From contig OZ316899.1 of assembly GCA_973895155.1 (NCBI GenBank), forward strand, positions 13,392,001 to 13,456,000: DNA of 64,000 nucleotides, written 5' to 3'. Origin of the DNA: Marsupella aquatica (lineage: Eukaryota > Marchantiophyta). The position numbers and the translations under genes are program-made. This document shows positions 33,788-47,400 of the stretch, piece after piece; within the stretch, counting starts at the first letter, position 1, and every line of letters starts with the position of its first letter. The notes beneath the pieces are model-generated. The model did not search any database, was not told the DNA's origin, and saw nothing but the letters and a program-made list of their open reading frames with translations.

Positions 33788-35464
33788 AACCAAAACCACA
33801 TTAAAAACTAGAGTAATATCTGTTGACTAAAGACAAAACAACATAGTATCCGTTATGGAATACGACAATTAAGGAAAAATCGCGTCCCTCTAAGTATAAA
33901 CCATTTGCATTCTGCCTCTCCAACACAAGTCTGACTTCCCCAACTGCCAAAATGGGCTGGCTACACAGGGTAGACTCCTCTACATGAAACTTGAAGACAT
34001 TTATGAACACCCAATACAAATGTTTACAAGGCATATACGGCTTGCCGCGGGAATGACGACGGAAGAAATCCTCACAGGAACAAGTAGGGAAGGTGCACAT
34101 CTGGACAAAGTAAGTGTTTAGGGATCGAAGGTTCTCATGAGTCCGTATTCTGAATTGTTTTCCAAAAGCAATTCCACTAATCACATCCCACTCTCCATCC
34201 AGAGTCATAGCTTCTTTTCAAGCCGACTCCATTCGTTTACTGTGACCCACAGTTAGATTAGAGCGAGGTCTGGAGTTCCTCCCATTCCTGCTACAAAGGC
34301 GCACGTTGGGCTCCGCAAAATTGATTTTCTCTGGAAATGCGTTTACATTGATTCTCAAGTCGAATGCAACAGGTGCAGTTTGAGTTCGAGAGGTCGCAAC
34401 TGTTTGGACCATAGAGACTCCCTGCGCTTGAAGGTACTCTATCTCGCTAGGCAAGAGGTTTGTTCCTTTCACAACTGGCAGGATGTCCGGTACATGAGGA
34501 AGGCGTTCAACACCATGACGCGGGCGGCTCTTGTAGCATGTGCTGTTTGGGCAGAACCATATCATTTTGGCAATGGGTGTTCCTCTAAAAATGTGATGTC
34601 CGCTAACAACAATGCCGACAACACCAGCAGCAGAATGGAACCCTACTTTCTTGACACGATTTCGACACTCATCTCTGTCAGAATTTCCATACAAGGTCCC
34701 ATTACACTGTGGCCCTACCCCATATTTGGCCGTCCGTCTCAAATGCCAGCTCCCTCTAGGAACGTCCATTTCCAAAGGAGTTGATTCTGTCGGCAAATGT
34801 TGAAGCACAACAGGGGCACTGCGTGGTGGTTGAGATGATGTTGTTTCCCTCGTGGCTTCAGGGGTGTTCGCAAGGGAATCACTTTCACTTGTTGAAGTGT
34901 CACTCTTGCAGAGGTCTACTACAGGATCTACTACATTGGTGGGAATGGAAGTGAACTCAATGTTGTTGAGATTCTTCCGTTTGAATCCTCGAGTATTTGG
35001 GGTAGTGATGAGAATGGTGTCATGCCAATGGGAGTCTTGTGGCGAGACAATCCTAGTTGCAAGTCCCTTCCTCTTAACCAATTTGGTGATGATATCTCCA
35101 TTCAGAGGAGAATTCCTACCCAGATCAAAATCAGCAGAGTTGGAAAGAATCATGTTAGTGGCTTCTTCAAATAACTTGGGTGAACCTGCTTGGTCTGCCG
35201 AACGGAATGCTAATTCCCAGATAGTTGGCCCCTTCCCTCTATTGAGTCCTTTCCGATATGCACTATAACCCGCAACTTGAGATATAGCTCGATTTTGATC
35301 AACTTTGCATGCTTCGAAGAGACCACCATTTTTTGGTTGCCCATGCTTTCATTGAAGCGTGCCTTGACTCAGAATCTGTACAGTTTGGAATGAGGCCACC
35401 TTCTTCTGCGCTTTTGCTCTACAATGAAGTCAATCCAGACCAACTTTAGTCAATTTGTTTAAGC

Positions 35465-35582
35465 AGCGCCAGGCGCTAGCAATGTATATGATATGTTAAT
35501 ATAATTTGGTATTATCAAGTGTTCCTAAGCCATCAATGTGGCAAAGTTATCTGTACAGTTTAAAGCAGTGCCAGGCGCTAGC
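35465..35582. repeat. Palindromic GCGCC motifs in a tandem repeat, intron of the MULE transposase
   Basis: AGCGCCAGGCGCTAGC (35465-35480) and AGTGCCAGGCGCTAGC (35567-35582), with a weaker copy at 38353-38366 beyond the inserted LTR. They sit in degenerate tandem units of about 100 bases (…CTGTACAGTTTAAAGCAG, motif, AATGTATATGATAT…). Confidence 0.7.
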
Positions 35583-35588
35583 AATGTG

Positions 35589-38304
35589 TGTGACGCCGAT
35601 GACATGATCCTTATTCTATAATCCGATTAACTAGGCTGTTGTATGCAAGGAGTAGCTATTGATACCGCATAACAATTAGCAAGCTGGCAAGAATAAGGCC
35701 AATCATGGCGTTAAGAGTAGGGATAAAGGTATTTCAGCTTGAAGACTGCACAACCAAGGCCGACATAGTTGAGGTAGTCACTGTCAAGGCCACAAAGGAG
35801 AAATTAGGGAAGAGAGGATTCAGCTCTTCAAGCATACCATCTTCTTGACAAGCAAGATGGAGCATGGAGGCTCTTCAAGACGCCGGTACGGAGGTAGGCG
35901 TGGTAATTCAAGGAAGCGAGTCTCCATAGTTGAATATGAAGTCGTGGGGTATGGTGATTGTGCTCAGGATGAAATCTAAATATCTTGGGTGTGAAGCTTC
36001 ATTTTGTTATTTGGGTTAGTGGTTCATAGTCTAGTCTTAGAATGTTAGGGAAATAAAAGCTATGTTGTGGGTGGTCGGCGACCATATTTCTTTCAATACG
36101 TCACCAAATCCGGATCTGTAAAGAGTATTGGAAAGATCTGGTCAAGGCGAGTAAAATCAATATAAAACACTCAGGAAACGGAGGTGTATTAAGAAAGATA
36201 CGACCTGATTAGTGTGATGGGTTAACTTGTGGCCGGAATGAACGGATTCGGCTTCGGTTTCGGGTTACCTTAAGCTAAGGCCACGGCTTAGCTTATGTGA
36301 GCTCGGATTCAGCTTAGCTCAGGTCAGCACGGCTTGAGCTTATCGCATGTCAGCACGGCTTGAGCTTATCGCATGTCAGCACGGCTTCAGCTTAGCTCAG
36401 GTCAAGCATAGCTTCAGCTTAGCTCAGGTTAACACGGCTTCAACTTAGGCTTAACCCAAACCCGGGTTAGATTGAGCCCGGGTTAGACAGAACTTCGGTT
36501 AGCCTAAGCTCGGGTTCGGGCTCAGCTTAGCCTAGGTTAGCGGATAGCGGGTAGCGGCCTAACCCAAGACCACGGGTTAGCTCTAGTCGTGTTAGATAGG
36601 ATCGCTAGGTTAGCCAAACTCGGATTAGCTATGTAACTCGGGTTAACATAGTGGTGAGTACCCCCTCTCGATTACGGGGGCATAACTTTCTGTGTATTTG
36701 ACCAAATTGGCTATAATTGACCTCATTGGAAAGGGGAGCTCAAGCCGCTTTCAATGCTGCTATCCACGCAGCAAATGGTTAAATAGAGAAATCGGGAGAG
36801 GAGGCGCAAGCTCGCAAAAACCATGGAGGAGGGCCAAATCCGAAGTACATAGCCAATTCAATATAGAAATAAAGTTGCGAGTTAGGGTTCAGTAGTTAGA
36901 GATAGTGGCGGCTCTGTTAGGGCTGGGATGGGGCTCTAGCAACGTAGTATCCACCCATTTGGGCTCAGTAGGAGAGTATATAGAGCAACCCCCCGGTAGA
37001 GGGGGAACTTCAGTTGTGTGATCTCACGTGGATTGAGCAGCACGGAGGAGCTCTGTGCAAGGAAGGTTGGGCTTGGAAGCTGTGTGTTGGGGAGAGCTTG
37101 GTTGTGCTATTACTCAAGGAGTAATCAGCCACGCTTCACAACAACAGTTGGCCAGGTTTGCAAGCTGGATTGTGGCTCTTTCTAGTAGGGCAACACAACT
37201 GGGTTCTTTTCCCCCGATACAGAGCCTTGGTGATAGGTGATGTGTTGGTGATTGTAAACTGTGGGGAGGATTTCAATTCAATTTGCGGTGAGCACATTAG
37301 GAAGGCTGAGACACTGATTGAGGGGCAGCAGGAGGAACATTTACAGTTCAGTCTAGCAAGGCTACGTGATCCATGGGGAGTCCCGGCCTTTGTCTGGTAG
37401 AGAGCACTAAGGGATTTATGGGCAGGGCTGAGCTTGCAGGGCAAGCATGAGGCCGGGCCTCATTATAGTCTGGGGTAGATCGCAGTTAGGCCTGGTACCA
37501 ACTTTGAAGTTGAGTCAACTGTGCATGCGTAACTTGACATTCTGAAATGGAGGTGTGAGATCTGTACGTGTCCCCAAGAATGAAGTGCAGTGAAGGAGGT
37601 TGAGTTCAGGATTGAGCTTGCATGGCAAGCACGAGGCTTGTAGGGCAAGCACGTTGCAATCTGGAGGAGACAGCCTTCGGGCCTATTGTTCGGATCAAGT
37701 GTTCTCAGTGAACTGTTGTGCACATCTTTGAATCTAATTGAGTTTTCCTCTCAGGCCTCATTTCTCTCATGGATGTGTGTGTGTGTGAGGCAATCTGAGT
37801 GTATGATGGGACTAGCAGCGCCACTGACAGCTGTACCGGGTGCATTGAAGTGGGTTGGGTGAGGGCTGTCACAGCTCTGATTGCTGAGAGTGGAATGGCA
37901 GAGTGGTGGGGCAATGGCTTAGAAGTCCCTAAGCCGAGAATCAGTCAGGAGTCACTGGTTTATGGGTACATTCCGGTGGCGGAATAGAAATATACCTATG
38001 ATCGTAAGCATACGTATAGACATATGCGCACCATAGCGCTAGGCCCTGTGTGTACGGGCCCGATATGAAGACCCCTTCTCACCAGAACTATCATGAGCAT
38101 ATGATCTGATTCTCAACCTTGGTTCTTAGGGATTGAGCTTGGGTGATGTGTGACGGAGTCTTGCTATGATAGTCTGGTGTTAAGGGCATAAATTGGTGTT
38201 TACCGGCCTTCACAACATCCCTTCGTGATCCTCAGGTACAAGGAGATGGTTTTGGCACCCATAGTGACGTTTTTGGTGTTAAGATCCATGTCAATCGCGT
38301 GACA
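35589..38304. mobile_element. Solo LTR (copy B) of the 2.7-kb LTR family
   Basis: Begins TGTGACGCC and ends CGTGACA, flanked by the exact 5-bp duplication ATGTG (35584-35588 and 38305-38309). Collinear with copy A (23428-26169), including the TATA-like GAGTATATAGAG (about 36972) and the conserved block after it. No internal coding region is attached, so it formed by recombination between two LTRs. It splits the MULE transposase gene. Confidence 0.8.
36290..36480. repeat. CAGCTTAGCTCAGGT-type minisatellite in solo LTR B
   Basis: Tandem units of 20-28 bases combining GCACGGCTTCAGCTTAG with CTCAGGTCA or TCGCATGTCA. The corresponding place in copy A holds CTAGCGG units instead, so the two copies expanded different repeats. 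Confidence 0.7.
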
Positions 38305-40661
38305 ATGTGTATGATATAATAATATAATGTTGGTAACTGTACAGTTTAAAGCAACGCCAGATGCTAGTATAAACACACTGAGAAGTGACTATTGTACACA
38401 TTGATAAAACTTACCACGCGAATGAAATTCCCCCACTGACGCCATCAAACGACCCACCATGATATCCAACTCTGCAACATCATCAGTTTTCCTGGTACAC
38501 AGTTGCCTACTTGCCACCACAACACAATCTCCCTAGAAACTGGGTACGCCGCAACAAACAATGGAGCATTTTGCAATTTCTCCCAGAGTCTTTGATGTTC
38601 AGGTTGCCTACCCTCCAGTACTCCCTCAGTGGAATGTCGATGGAAAGACTGGTAAAAGTGGAATGCATCGGAGCGTTCACGTTCAGGGTTTGGGTGACCT
38701 CCAAAAAAGACATTACGAATGGCGATCCATCCAGCCTGAGCGTTGTCGGCCATAAAACCTTGAATGACAACCTCATGTAACCCATTTTCCTTACAAACCT
38801 CAATCATAATTCTCCATGCCTTCTCAAAGGACTCTGTGTCTTCAGCTTTTAGTTCGCATGTGAATATTGTACAAAGAGCTCAAAAGTTGTGATCGTAAAC
38901 GTGTGCACTGAAAGTAAACCAGGCGGTTGTCACTCGCTTCATGACATCAAAATCACCCAAGCCCCTTCTAGTCTTCCGCCCGGTTGCATCTGCCGTAGAA
39001 GATCTACACCAGATCCATGACCCTTGACTGACATTTTGAATATGTGGGGCCGATCTGCTAAACAACCCTGACCCGACAGAAGATACCTTTGGAGGAAAGA
39101 AATATTATTTGACCTTTGCATTTGAGCTAGGAAATCTAACTCACCACGACCAGCCTGGTCCATCCGAACGCTACGACAAAGCGATGCAAATTTCTGCGGA
39201 GTAGATAGAACCATGAGAGACTTCCAAATTTGTGTTTCTTCAATATCTACAATGTTGTCAACGTTCTCGCGAAGAGCTTTCACAAGCAAACCAATCGCGG
39301 AATTCAAATCCCAACCGGTTTTGCAAGAGGATTGGCTTCATGATTTCTTTTTATTAAATCCTCAGCCATCTTTTCAGCGCTCCTCGAGAAAACGTTTCTA
39401 CTCGGATGGTTATGTTCACCTATATGAACCGCAAGCCGAGACATGTGACTACAGGTTTCTGTATCAAGTAGGACCTATGGATACATATAGAACAAGCAAG
39501 CAGGGCAAGAGTCCACACAAAAAGGAATCTGTTCACAGTAGTGACATACTATACCACCCTCTTCAATGAACGAACCCACCACATGCTGGCCACTAAGCTT
39601 AGGGGTACCAGCCCAGGATTTTGCATTGCATCTCTTCTTTCGCTGAAAGTACTCACAGGACTTGTTCCTGCACTCGATGAACCCAATACAAGTGACCTTA
39701 CCAAACTCCCAGTGTTTCTTTGGTTGCACGTTTGCGGTTGTCGGAAAAATCCTGGTCCAAATGTAACAATCTTTGGCACGGTCCATGTCACGAAGTCTAG
39801 ATCCCTTGGACTGCATTCCCTCAATGGGAGGCAACTCAAATACAACATTTCCGTTACATTGTACTGTTTGGCAAACAAGGAACTTGCTCGTGTCGGAAGT
39901 CCCCTGCCAAGATAAATCTTGACAGTTCACTATGTCCCGTGGCCTTGAGTAAGGCGTCCATTGCACTCCGCCGGTAAACCTTATGGACACCTCCGGAGGT
40001 GGCCACCGGTTCACTCTTAAGGCAACTAGAGTCTGGAACTTTGTACTTTGCAGGAGGATTGGGTGCAACATCCTCATCTTCACTCTCAGATATTTCAACA
40101 ACCTGGGTCGGAATGTTCTCAACAACCCATTGAAGAGGAGTAAGTCTGACATGAAGCGTGTAACGAAGTCCGACATTCATGTGCCAAAAACGTATTCCCT
40201 CATCCACATCAAATGCCGCAGCACGTTCAAGTCCTCCACTCGTTGACTCCTAAGGAACAATCGACTCAATGTCATTGATTCTCAAATTGAATCTCCCGCA
40301 CAGGTAGGTTTTGCTTACTTGCTTGTAAGTATCAGAAACTTGCACGGGAACCTTGACGACGTCCCCGGTACAAGCACGTGTAATAACAATTGAGCGCAAC
40401 ATTGTAGATGAATGAAGTGAAAGCCAAAGGAAATTCATGCACTAAGCCAATCCCGACCGTATGGGTTGCTTATACCAACCCTTCAAAGACCACCGGCCGT
40501 TAAAAGAGTCGTTTCAATACGACAGAGAACACGCACAACTTTGCGTCCGTTGAAATCATAAATGAAACATTTGTCCTTTTTTCCCAGCAAGTGCAGGTGT
40601 CAGGAATATTTATTACATGAATACGACTAGATAATAGCCTATACAAGTGCGTCCATTTCAT

Positions 40662-41054
40662 TAGCGTCGGGCGCTACCTAAAAAGCATTTGAATAACAAT
40701 GACTTAATTTGAAAAGTCTTGTGACTAGCGCTTGGCACTAGCATAATCATACACGCAATATTCATGAATTTGTTTTGCAAAATATTCCATCACAAGCATT
40801 TTTAAGTTCAAATACAGTAAATTGGTACTAGCACCTGACGCTAGTATTGATACAATATACTTAATACCTTAATATCAAGTAAAGTTTAGTTACTACGGTT
40901 GAAACAAGTACATTTGGAAGTTTGTTAACAATATCTGGTACTAAAATAGAACGTTAATCAAACTATTCACATGGCTAGCGCCCGGCGCTAGCATTTGTTC
41001 ACCAATAAGTTTTTGAATTTAGTGGTCACTTCTTCGTTAGCGCCCGGCGTTGGC
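40662..41054. promoter_or_regulatory. Central GCGCC palindrome cluster between the divergent MULE genes
   Basis: Five copies within 400 bases: 40662-40676, 40725-40741, 40828-40844, the perfect 19-base palindrome GCTAGCGCCCGGCGCTAGC at 40974-40992, and 41038-41054. The cluster lies between the 5' ends of the transposase (40438) and the ParB/methyltransferase gene (41549), where a shared promoter is expected. Function as a binding-site array is inferred. Confidence 0.65.
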
Positions 41055-41548
41055 ATTGCATGTATGTCTGAAAGGTGTTGAGACAATGGTAACATTTAAT
41101 GGTAACTATTGTTTAGCGTGATGATCACGCCAACATTTTAGCGTAATTCACATTAATACTTATTGCAATTTCTAAATTGTCGCTTTCTGTCACGGATAAG
41201 TAATATTGAATCTTGTCATTCACAATGAGTAACGTCTCTCCAACCGATTACAAAGAGGGAAATAGCGCTCATTGATCGGATGTAATACGGACGCAACTGT
41301 TAATATGGTACGGAGAACTGGTAATCGGTCGTGAGAATTCCGTTCGTACACCTTTCATCGTAAAGACGATGGATGTAGTCCCCTCCTTGTCGAGGGGGTA
41401 TAGTGTGGTTGGGGATTGGGATCGTGGGTATTGTGAGTCTTCTGAGTCTTCATTCTCTGGTTCAGTGTATACACGTTGAGTAACAAGGTCCACCGCATCG
41501 CTTGTTTCAATCTCTGGTATTTTGTTTTCCAAGCCAGCAAGAAAGAAG

Positions 41549-43420
41549 ATGGAGAATCTTGACACATTTGCAATTCAAGATGTTTCGTTTTTGGAGACCG
41601 ATCTTATTTCAAAACACGTCATGTCTTTTGGGAAAGATTTCAGAGGTTTTGACAAAGAGCCTCCACGAATTCTACTATGTTGGTTGGTGCATATGGAGGT
41701 TGTCCAAACTCTACAGAAAGATAGCTCTTCCATCGACAAGTTGAAAGACTCTTTCCGTAACATGGGATACAATTCTTTGATTGGAATGAGGTTTTATGTT
41801 CAGCCTACCGATGCTGAGGGAGTGCTTCTCACCTGTACTCAGGAAATTTGTGATAGTTGGGATCCAATATGGACATCTGAGAATGAGAAATTCGAGGAAG
41901 AATGTGCTGCCGATCCAAATTTTCTGGTTTTGAAGGATAGAATGTTCTTCGTTTTTTACGGGAACCATAGGCTTTACTCATGGACACTTGTCACTCAGGA
42001 GAATCCCCAAAACCCAAAGTACCACCTGCGAGTGCTTTGTACTATTTTCAATGGGGACAAGGGTTTGCTAATAGAAATCGAAGCGGCTATGCACACCGTT
42101 AACCAATAAGATTCTCTTTTGTGCATAACTTTGTGAGTCATTGTGAATTGTTAATTCTTTCTAGCAGAACTTTCTGAGGCCATGTTTTACAAGCGCCCAA
42201 CACTACTTATATGTTCTTCTCATTTCATTCTTTTATTTCAGGCTTGGACAAGCCGTTGTGGAACCCTCCTGGATCCTAGATGCCAATCAAATTAAGCGGA
42301 TCTTGATGCACGACCTGGAGTACTATAGTAAGCTCATCGACCCTGCAAATTACAAGAAGTTTGAGCAGATCAGGATGAAGACGCAGAAAGGATCCTGGTA
42401 CACAAAGAAGATGCCTCAGGAGGCTCTTGTGTACATTCTATGTCAGGATAAGATTAAGTCGTATTCGAACCAGTTCAAGATTGACATGGAGTCCGTTGCG
42501 GCCCTCGGTACCCCTTGGTTGGTCGAGGAGGTTTCCAAAAGGCATGCCGTTATGATGAAGGAAGCAACCAAGGAATGGGCAGTGAAAACCTCAAAAATCA
42601 CTCCTTTGTTGAGTCCAAAGTTTGAAGACTTTTTGTCTACGTGCGCAGAAATGTATGCTATCACGGAGAGGAATAAGCGGGAGAAGAAGCCAGATACCGT
42701 GTTGTGTACCATGGACCGAGCCAGGCTTTTTACAGTTGTTTTGGCTCTTGATCCCAAGCTACGAAGTACTTTGCTTGTAGCACATTGCAATCAGGAGCTT
42801 TGGAGACAATCCTTCCATCCGAATAGCGTCAACGATGATCCAGTAAAACAGTGGTGTCACACCTGGATTACATGGAATAATGTAGAAGTTTTTTAATACA
42901 ATGTGGCCCTCAAAGTATCCTGACAAAGAGGATTACTCTTTGAAGAACCAGAAGCAAGCAAAAAGGTACCTCTACCGTTTTTACATCCACATGGAAGCTA
43001 CAAAACTTGATTACTTTTGGGCGTATCCCGCCGCCTTCCTCAAGTGGACTGTAATACCGGAGAGTGATTCTTTAGCTGAATTGTATTCTATGTATCTTGC
43101 CAAGGGAATTTTCCCAGCAAGACCTTTGAGTGAATGGGAGAGAACCCATTGTCCATGGTACCTAGATACAGATAGATGGGACTCGCCTTTTGATCATAGA
43201 GAAAAGGATGCTTTCCATAAGCTGTCTAAGTCCCAGATCCCAGTCAACGTTGTTTTTGACATGAAGCAGGGGCTTCCGGATGATGTGGATCAATCCACAA
43301 TAGAATTGCAAACAATATGTGAGACAACAATTGTTCATGTTGACCAAAGCAGGAAGCCTCGCGCCAAAGCAAAAGCAGATACTACGGCCCCAAGTGAATC
43401 AACAAGATCTGGGAAAAAAT
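41549..43420 (+). pseudogene. ParB-like part of the MULE ParB/DNA-methyltransferase gene
   Basis: First part of the MULE's plus-strand cargo gene, starting MENLDTFAIQDVSFL at 41549. The first exon resembles ParB/sulfiredoxin-fold domains: SSIDKLKDSFRNMGYN (the usual 'how often and in which direction' helix), then DRMFFVFYGNHRLYSW (41957-41983), like the family's G-x-H-R box. An intron ends TTTATTTCAG at about 42240; its donor is unclear. The second exon (42241-43419) starts LGQAVVEPSW and is not recognised. An extra T in a T-run near 42890 shifts the frame; beyond it reading resumes at MWPSKYPDKEDY. The exon ends SESTRSGKK at a consensus donor GTAAGT (about 43421). The continuation is at 55492, now 12 kb away because of an insertion in this intron. 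Confidence 0.5.
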
Positions 43421-43663
43421 GTAAGTATAATTTGTATCTCATTGGTTAGCGCTCGACGCTACTATGGCAGTCAATATCTGTCACATTGTTAGCGCCCGGC
43501 GCTGCTATGGCAGTCAATATCTGTTACATTGTTAGCGCCCGACGCTGCTATGAGTGTCAATATTTCAGAAACTGAATTAGTATCATTAGTCAAAAAAGTG
43601 TATATTTATGGCCAAGTCTTAGAGATAGTTTGGCTTGCGCTGGGCGTTAGCCTTGTCGTTGCC
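43260..43663 (+). repeat. 404-bp direct repeat, left copy
   Basis: Matches 55049-55452 without gaps at about 97% identity. It covers the last 160 bases of the second ParB-gene exon, its donor site and the first 240 bases of the next intron, including three 44-45 base tandem units each carrying the GCGCC palindrome (43447, 43490, 43533). Confidence 0.85.
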
Positions 43664-44445
43664 CCTGGGCCCCCAGCCTTTGTATAGTTAAGGGGTATAC
43701 GTGCGTACAACCCCTTAACATATACCCCTTATTATCTTTGGACACCCATAAAAATACCTCTTGTTATTCTTAAAAAGTTAATTTCAGAGAATTTATTTGC
43801 CCCTTGCCAGAATTATAAATAGACAATTAGTCAAATTTATAAAGGTCTTGAAATTTTATAAATTTTTGCGTTAATACAAAAGTGCTGAAAAATATACCAT
43901 TAAATAATAGGTAATTATAGATAGAGACTTTTTAAATGGAGTAACATAATTAGATTAACTAGAAGATTCACTATATTTTAGCACATGTAATAGTGTAGTC
44001 TCTCTGTTTTAGCACATGTGATAGTGCTTGCAAATGTACCTATTGTTCAACTATAAGAGCATATATGGTTGCACAACTGCTCTCTTACAAACGTACCTAT
44101 CTATAGAAAACATTATGTTGCACGCATGTCAGTTCAATGTTTACAGAACTCCTATTTCAACTAAGAGAACCCTCCCGTTGTCTTTCATCTTCAAGTGATC
44201 CTGAGTGAACACAATCCAAAAATTTACATCAGAACAGTAATGATTTAGCTGTCCAACTAAACTCCTATTTGAAGAATGTAAACCTAATGAACACATGTTC
44301 TATTGTATTTCATATCAAATGGGATATCAAATTGTTCACAAAAACAAATAGAATGTGAAGTACTTGCCTGCAAGAAAATCTTGTCACCCTGTATGGTTGA
44401 ATTCTCAGAACTTCACCATCTCTGTCTACATCTCTGTCGTACCAA
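43664..44445. other. Left part of the inserted block, with hairpin
   Basis: AT-rich and non-coding. At its edge TTAAGGGG (43688-43695) pairs with CCCCTTAA (43711-43718), and AAGGGGTATA (43690-43699) also pairs exactly with TATACCCCTT (43721-43730), giving two alternative hairpins. No gene or second end of this structure was found. Confidence 0.5.
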
Positions 44446-47400
44446 TCACTTATGTGCTTTAGCAAAATCATCCAACAGATTTGCATCACAGGGATGCAAA
44501 TGAAAAACATTTGGAGTTGTGGGATTCACTGATAGTGTCACGTTTGATATGACACAGTCCAAATCAATCCACTGAGGATCACAAACATTGTAAGCAAATT
44601 TGTGCTTACTATTTCCAATCCTTGAAAACCATTCAAAACGAACTCTTACAGCTTCTTCACCGCCAGGCCTATCAAGTAAATCCACTGATTGTCTTGTTCT
44701 ACCCATCACCCGACCCTGATACTTTCGTTGGATGCACTGTACCCTCCCTATCCACCAAGTGTACTTAAGGCCATCAGGGACTATGGTAACATTCACAGAT
44801 TCTCCCCTTGGCCTTTTTGGATTGGGGGCAGAAGATCCACTTGTCCCACGTTCCTTCCTTGCTCTTTTCCCTTTCATAGCTTTTTGTATAGCCTCAGTGG
44901 CTCTTGTGCCCCGAATCTGTATTGTTGTATCAGCAAAGAGAACTCCACAATCACTACCCACAGTCATGAACATGGTGACTGCTCCTGCTCGATCTTTGGG
45001 TGCATCAACTAAATTGTTGAAGGACAAGCTCTATTTCACTCTAGTCAAACGATCCTTACTTACATTGGGGTTGCCAACTAGTTGGCTCACCAATGTGCTC
45101 TTATACATTGTTCGACCATCAAAACTCATAGTTGGTCTAATGTCAAGAACAGGTTGTCCATACACCAAGTCTGAATGCATTTCAGACATAACAGCTGAAC
45201 AATGATCTCCTACTATTGCAATGCTTGGCCTGTCACTATCTTCAATGATTTCACTACCTTCTGCCATTGCAATATCTGTTGGGATTTCAGTATCGGTTGG
45301 AAGTGTGGGGATGGTTACATTAGCTACAGCTTGCCTGACCTCCCTACCTGATTCTTCATCATCACTATCAACAGGAGCAAGATCCTCCACTTGAACATCA
45401 CACCATCCTCCAAACTTGGACCCTTTCTTTTCAGTAACCCAAGGTGAGTCCCACCATACTTTATCCCTACAAGATGTAGATGGATTCATCTGTAGCTCGA
45501 TTCCTACAGTCTGGGCTAAACTAACCCTTCTTTCAAGGCTACCACAATTTCTTCATTAGTTTCAACACGTGTATAGTCTACAGGATTAACAGAAGTACTA
45601 ACTTGTACTGGTACTGGATGAAGTTTCATCCAAATATTGCAATGCTTCTTGTGACTTTTCCCAGCCCCTCTAATCCCTTTGCTGAGATCCATTGCTGCCA
45701 ACCTATTCAAAGATGTTGCACAGTCAATCAACTCAGAGAAATCATAGCTGCGCTCATTCCCTTTCATTCCTCCTACTTTGGAGAAAAACTATTCACAAGC
45801 ATCAGATCCTGTCAAATGCAATGGCACATTTGGCAAATGTCAAAAATTATCCCTGAATTGGATAATTAGAAGTACCACAAAATGCACAGACATCTGAATA
45901 TCAAGAAATGTCTGCATAGGGACACAACTCACAGTAAAATTGATTGCTGTTGTGTTACCCCCAACACTATGATTTCCATGAAAACACCATAATCGCCAAA
46001 GGCGGAAAAAGAAACTAACTTTGCCACAGAGCACAACCCGTTCTCTCAAGGTGAGACAAGGATTCATAAAGATATCCAAGTAATCACCACATATTGTGAG
46101 ATACATCTCAGTCCCCAGAGTTCGCTCAACTCTTGCATCTTTCCTTTCACGAAGCATTCTTAGTACCTTCACAACTTTCCTACTACATAGTCATTGTGCA
46201 CTAGCCCAATTCTGTCTATCATTCCGTGTAACATCACCTTTGTTCAACCCATGATCCAAGTTGCTATATAAATGTTGGAGAGTGTCCAAGTTACTGATTC
46301 CAGCCACCTCTGTTCCCAACTTCAAAGTTCTGGCAGCAGAATCAAGTGGGTTTATTAACTTCTTTCTATTATGAATGTAATCCTGATCATGTAACCCAAC
46401 ACCATGTGTATGACATCCATTGGTAGTGAATGAGTGGCTTAATAGCCAACCTTCCCATCTCAGATTTTGTCTTTGCCCTTGATATGAGCTTTGACCAGTG
46501 TAGTCTTCTAGCATGAGCTTCCTCCTTCGTGCATCTCCATCACTGGCATGACCCAAGAGAGGACCAACTGAGTCTAGACAATATTTAGCCCACATAGTGT
46601 CTGTGGACTTCCATTGCTGACTGACAAAATTTGTAGTAAACTTACCGCATGTACTCATGGCTACCATGCAAAACTTAGGAAATCTTTCTGCAAGAGGATT
46701 TACTACTATGCATCTGGCCTGGTTTCCAATTTTGTAATTCTCAAAGGTATAAGTGATTTTGCTGAAACCCTCCTCTCCTGCTCCAACCTTTATTGTCAAG
46801 CCAACCACACACTGGTGATCCTCTTTCAACCCACAAAACCCCAATAATGTGTCATGTTTTGGTTGCCATCTGCAACACAGCCATCCACAGTAGTGGTCAG
46901 CCACAGACCTCTTGAGGAGAGGGATAATAGACAAAAATTTGCTTCTGTAGGATGTTGTCAGGGAAATGAAATCACCTGACTGTCCGCTTAAGACAAGTCT
47001 CATCTTCTGCCAAATAGCATGGCACGGGACCTGTGATCCCCATCCTCTGCTTTAGCTGAGAGTATACAGCGGCAACAAACTTGAACTGGTCAGCATGCAA
47101 ACCAGGCCTAAATACAGCCATGGCTCTCCTATCCCGTTGAAGGGTGTTCAGGCTAGGGCCTAATGCATTACTTTGCAAGCAGTCCACCACACGCCTGCCA
47201 CCGTGTTGGAACAATATCTGGGAAAGAAGTTTAGTGTCGGGCCGAAAGGTGTTTCCTTCTTTCTTCCTATTAAGGTTTGCAGCTACATCTTGCAACAAGT
47301 CCCATAGGGCCTCTCTCCCACCAAATGCACCACGTTGGTGAGCCAAGACTATGTCATTGCAGAACTTGTATAGGTCTTTCCTAATTCCAGACTCTTTGCA

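Larger units (their letters stand above)
33801..40438 (-). pseudogene. MULE transposase with SWIM zinc finger, split by a solo LTR
   Basis: Mediates transposition; a DDE nuclease with a SWIM finger for DNA binding. From the right: N-terminal exon at 40438, possible intron (GTAAGC near 40320 to TTAG at 40250), acidic segment EISESEDEDVAPNPP (near 40090), a Cys-rich zinc region (CIGFIECRNKSCEYF near 39650), then the catalytic region 39307-38411: TAWFTFSAHVYDHNF, a TGA at 38880-38882, CTIFTCELKAEDTESF, and GFMADNAQAGWIAIRNVF, the usual second-Asp segment of MULE transposases. After the inserted LTR, the C-terminal part (about 35350-33801) has SAYRKGLNRGKGPTIWELA, a TGA at 34218-34220, and the SWIM finger CTFPTCSCEDFF...MPCKH (C-x-C-x(n)-C-x-H, near 34060). 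Single-base shifts occur near 39850 and 38500. Confidence 0.65.
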
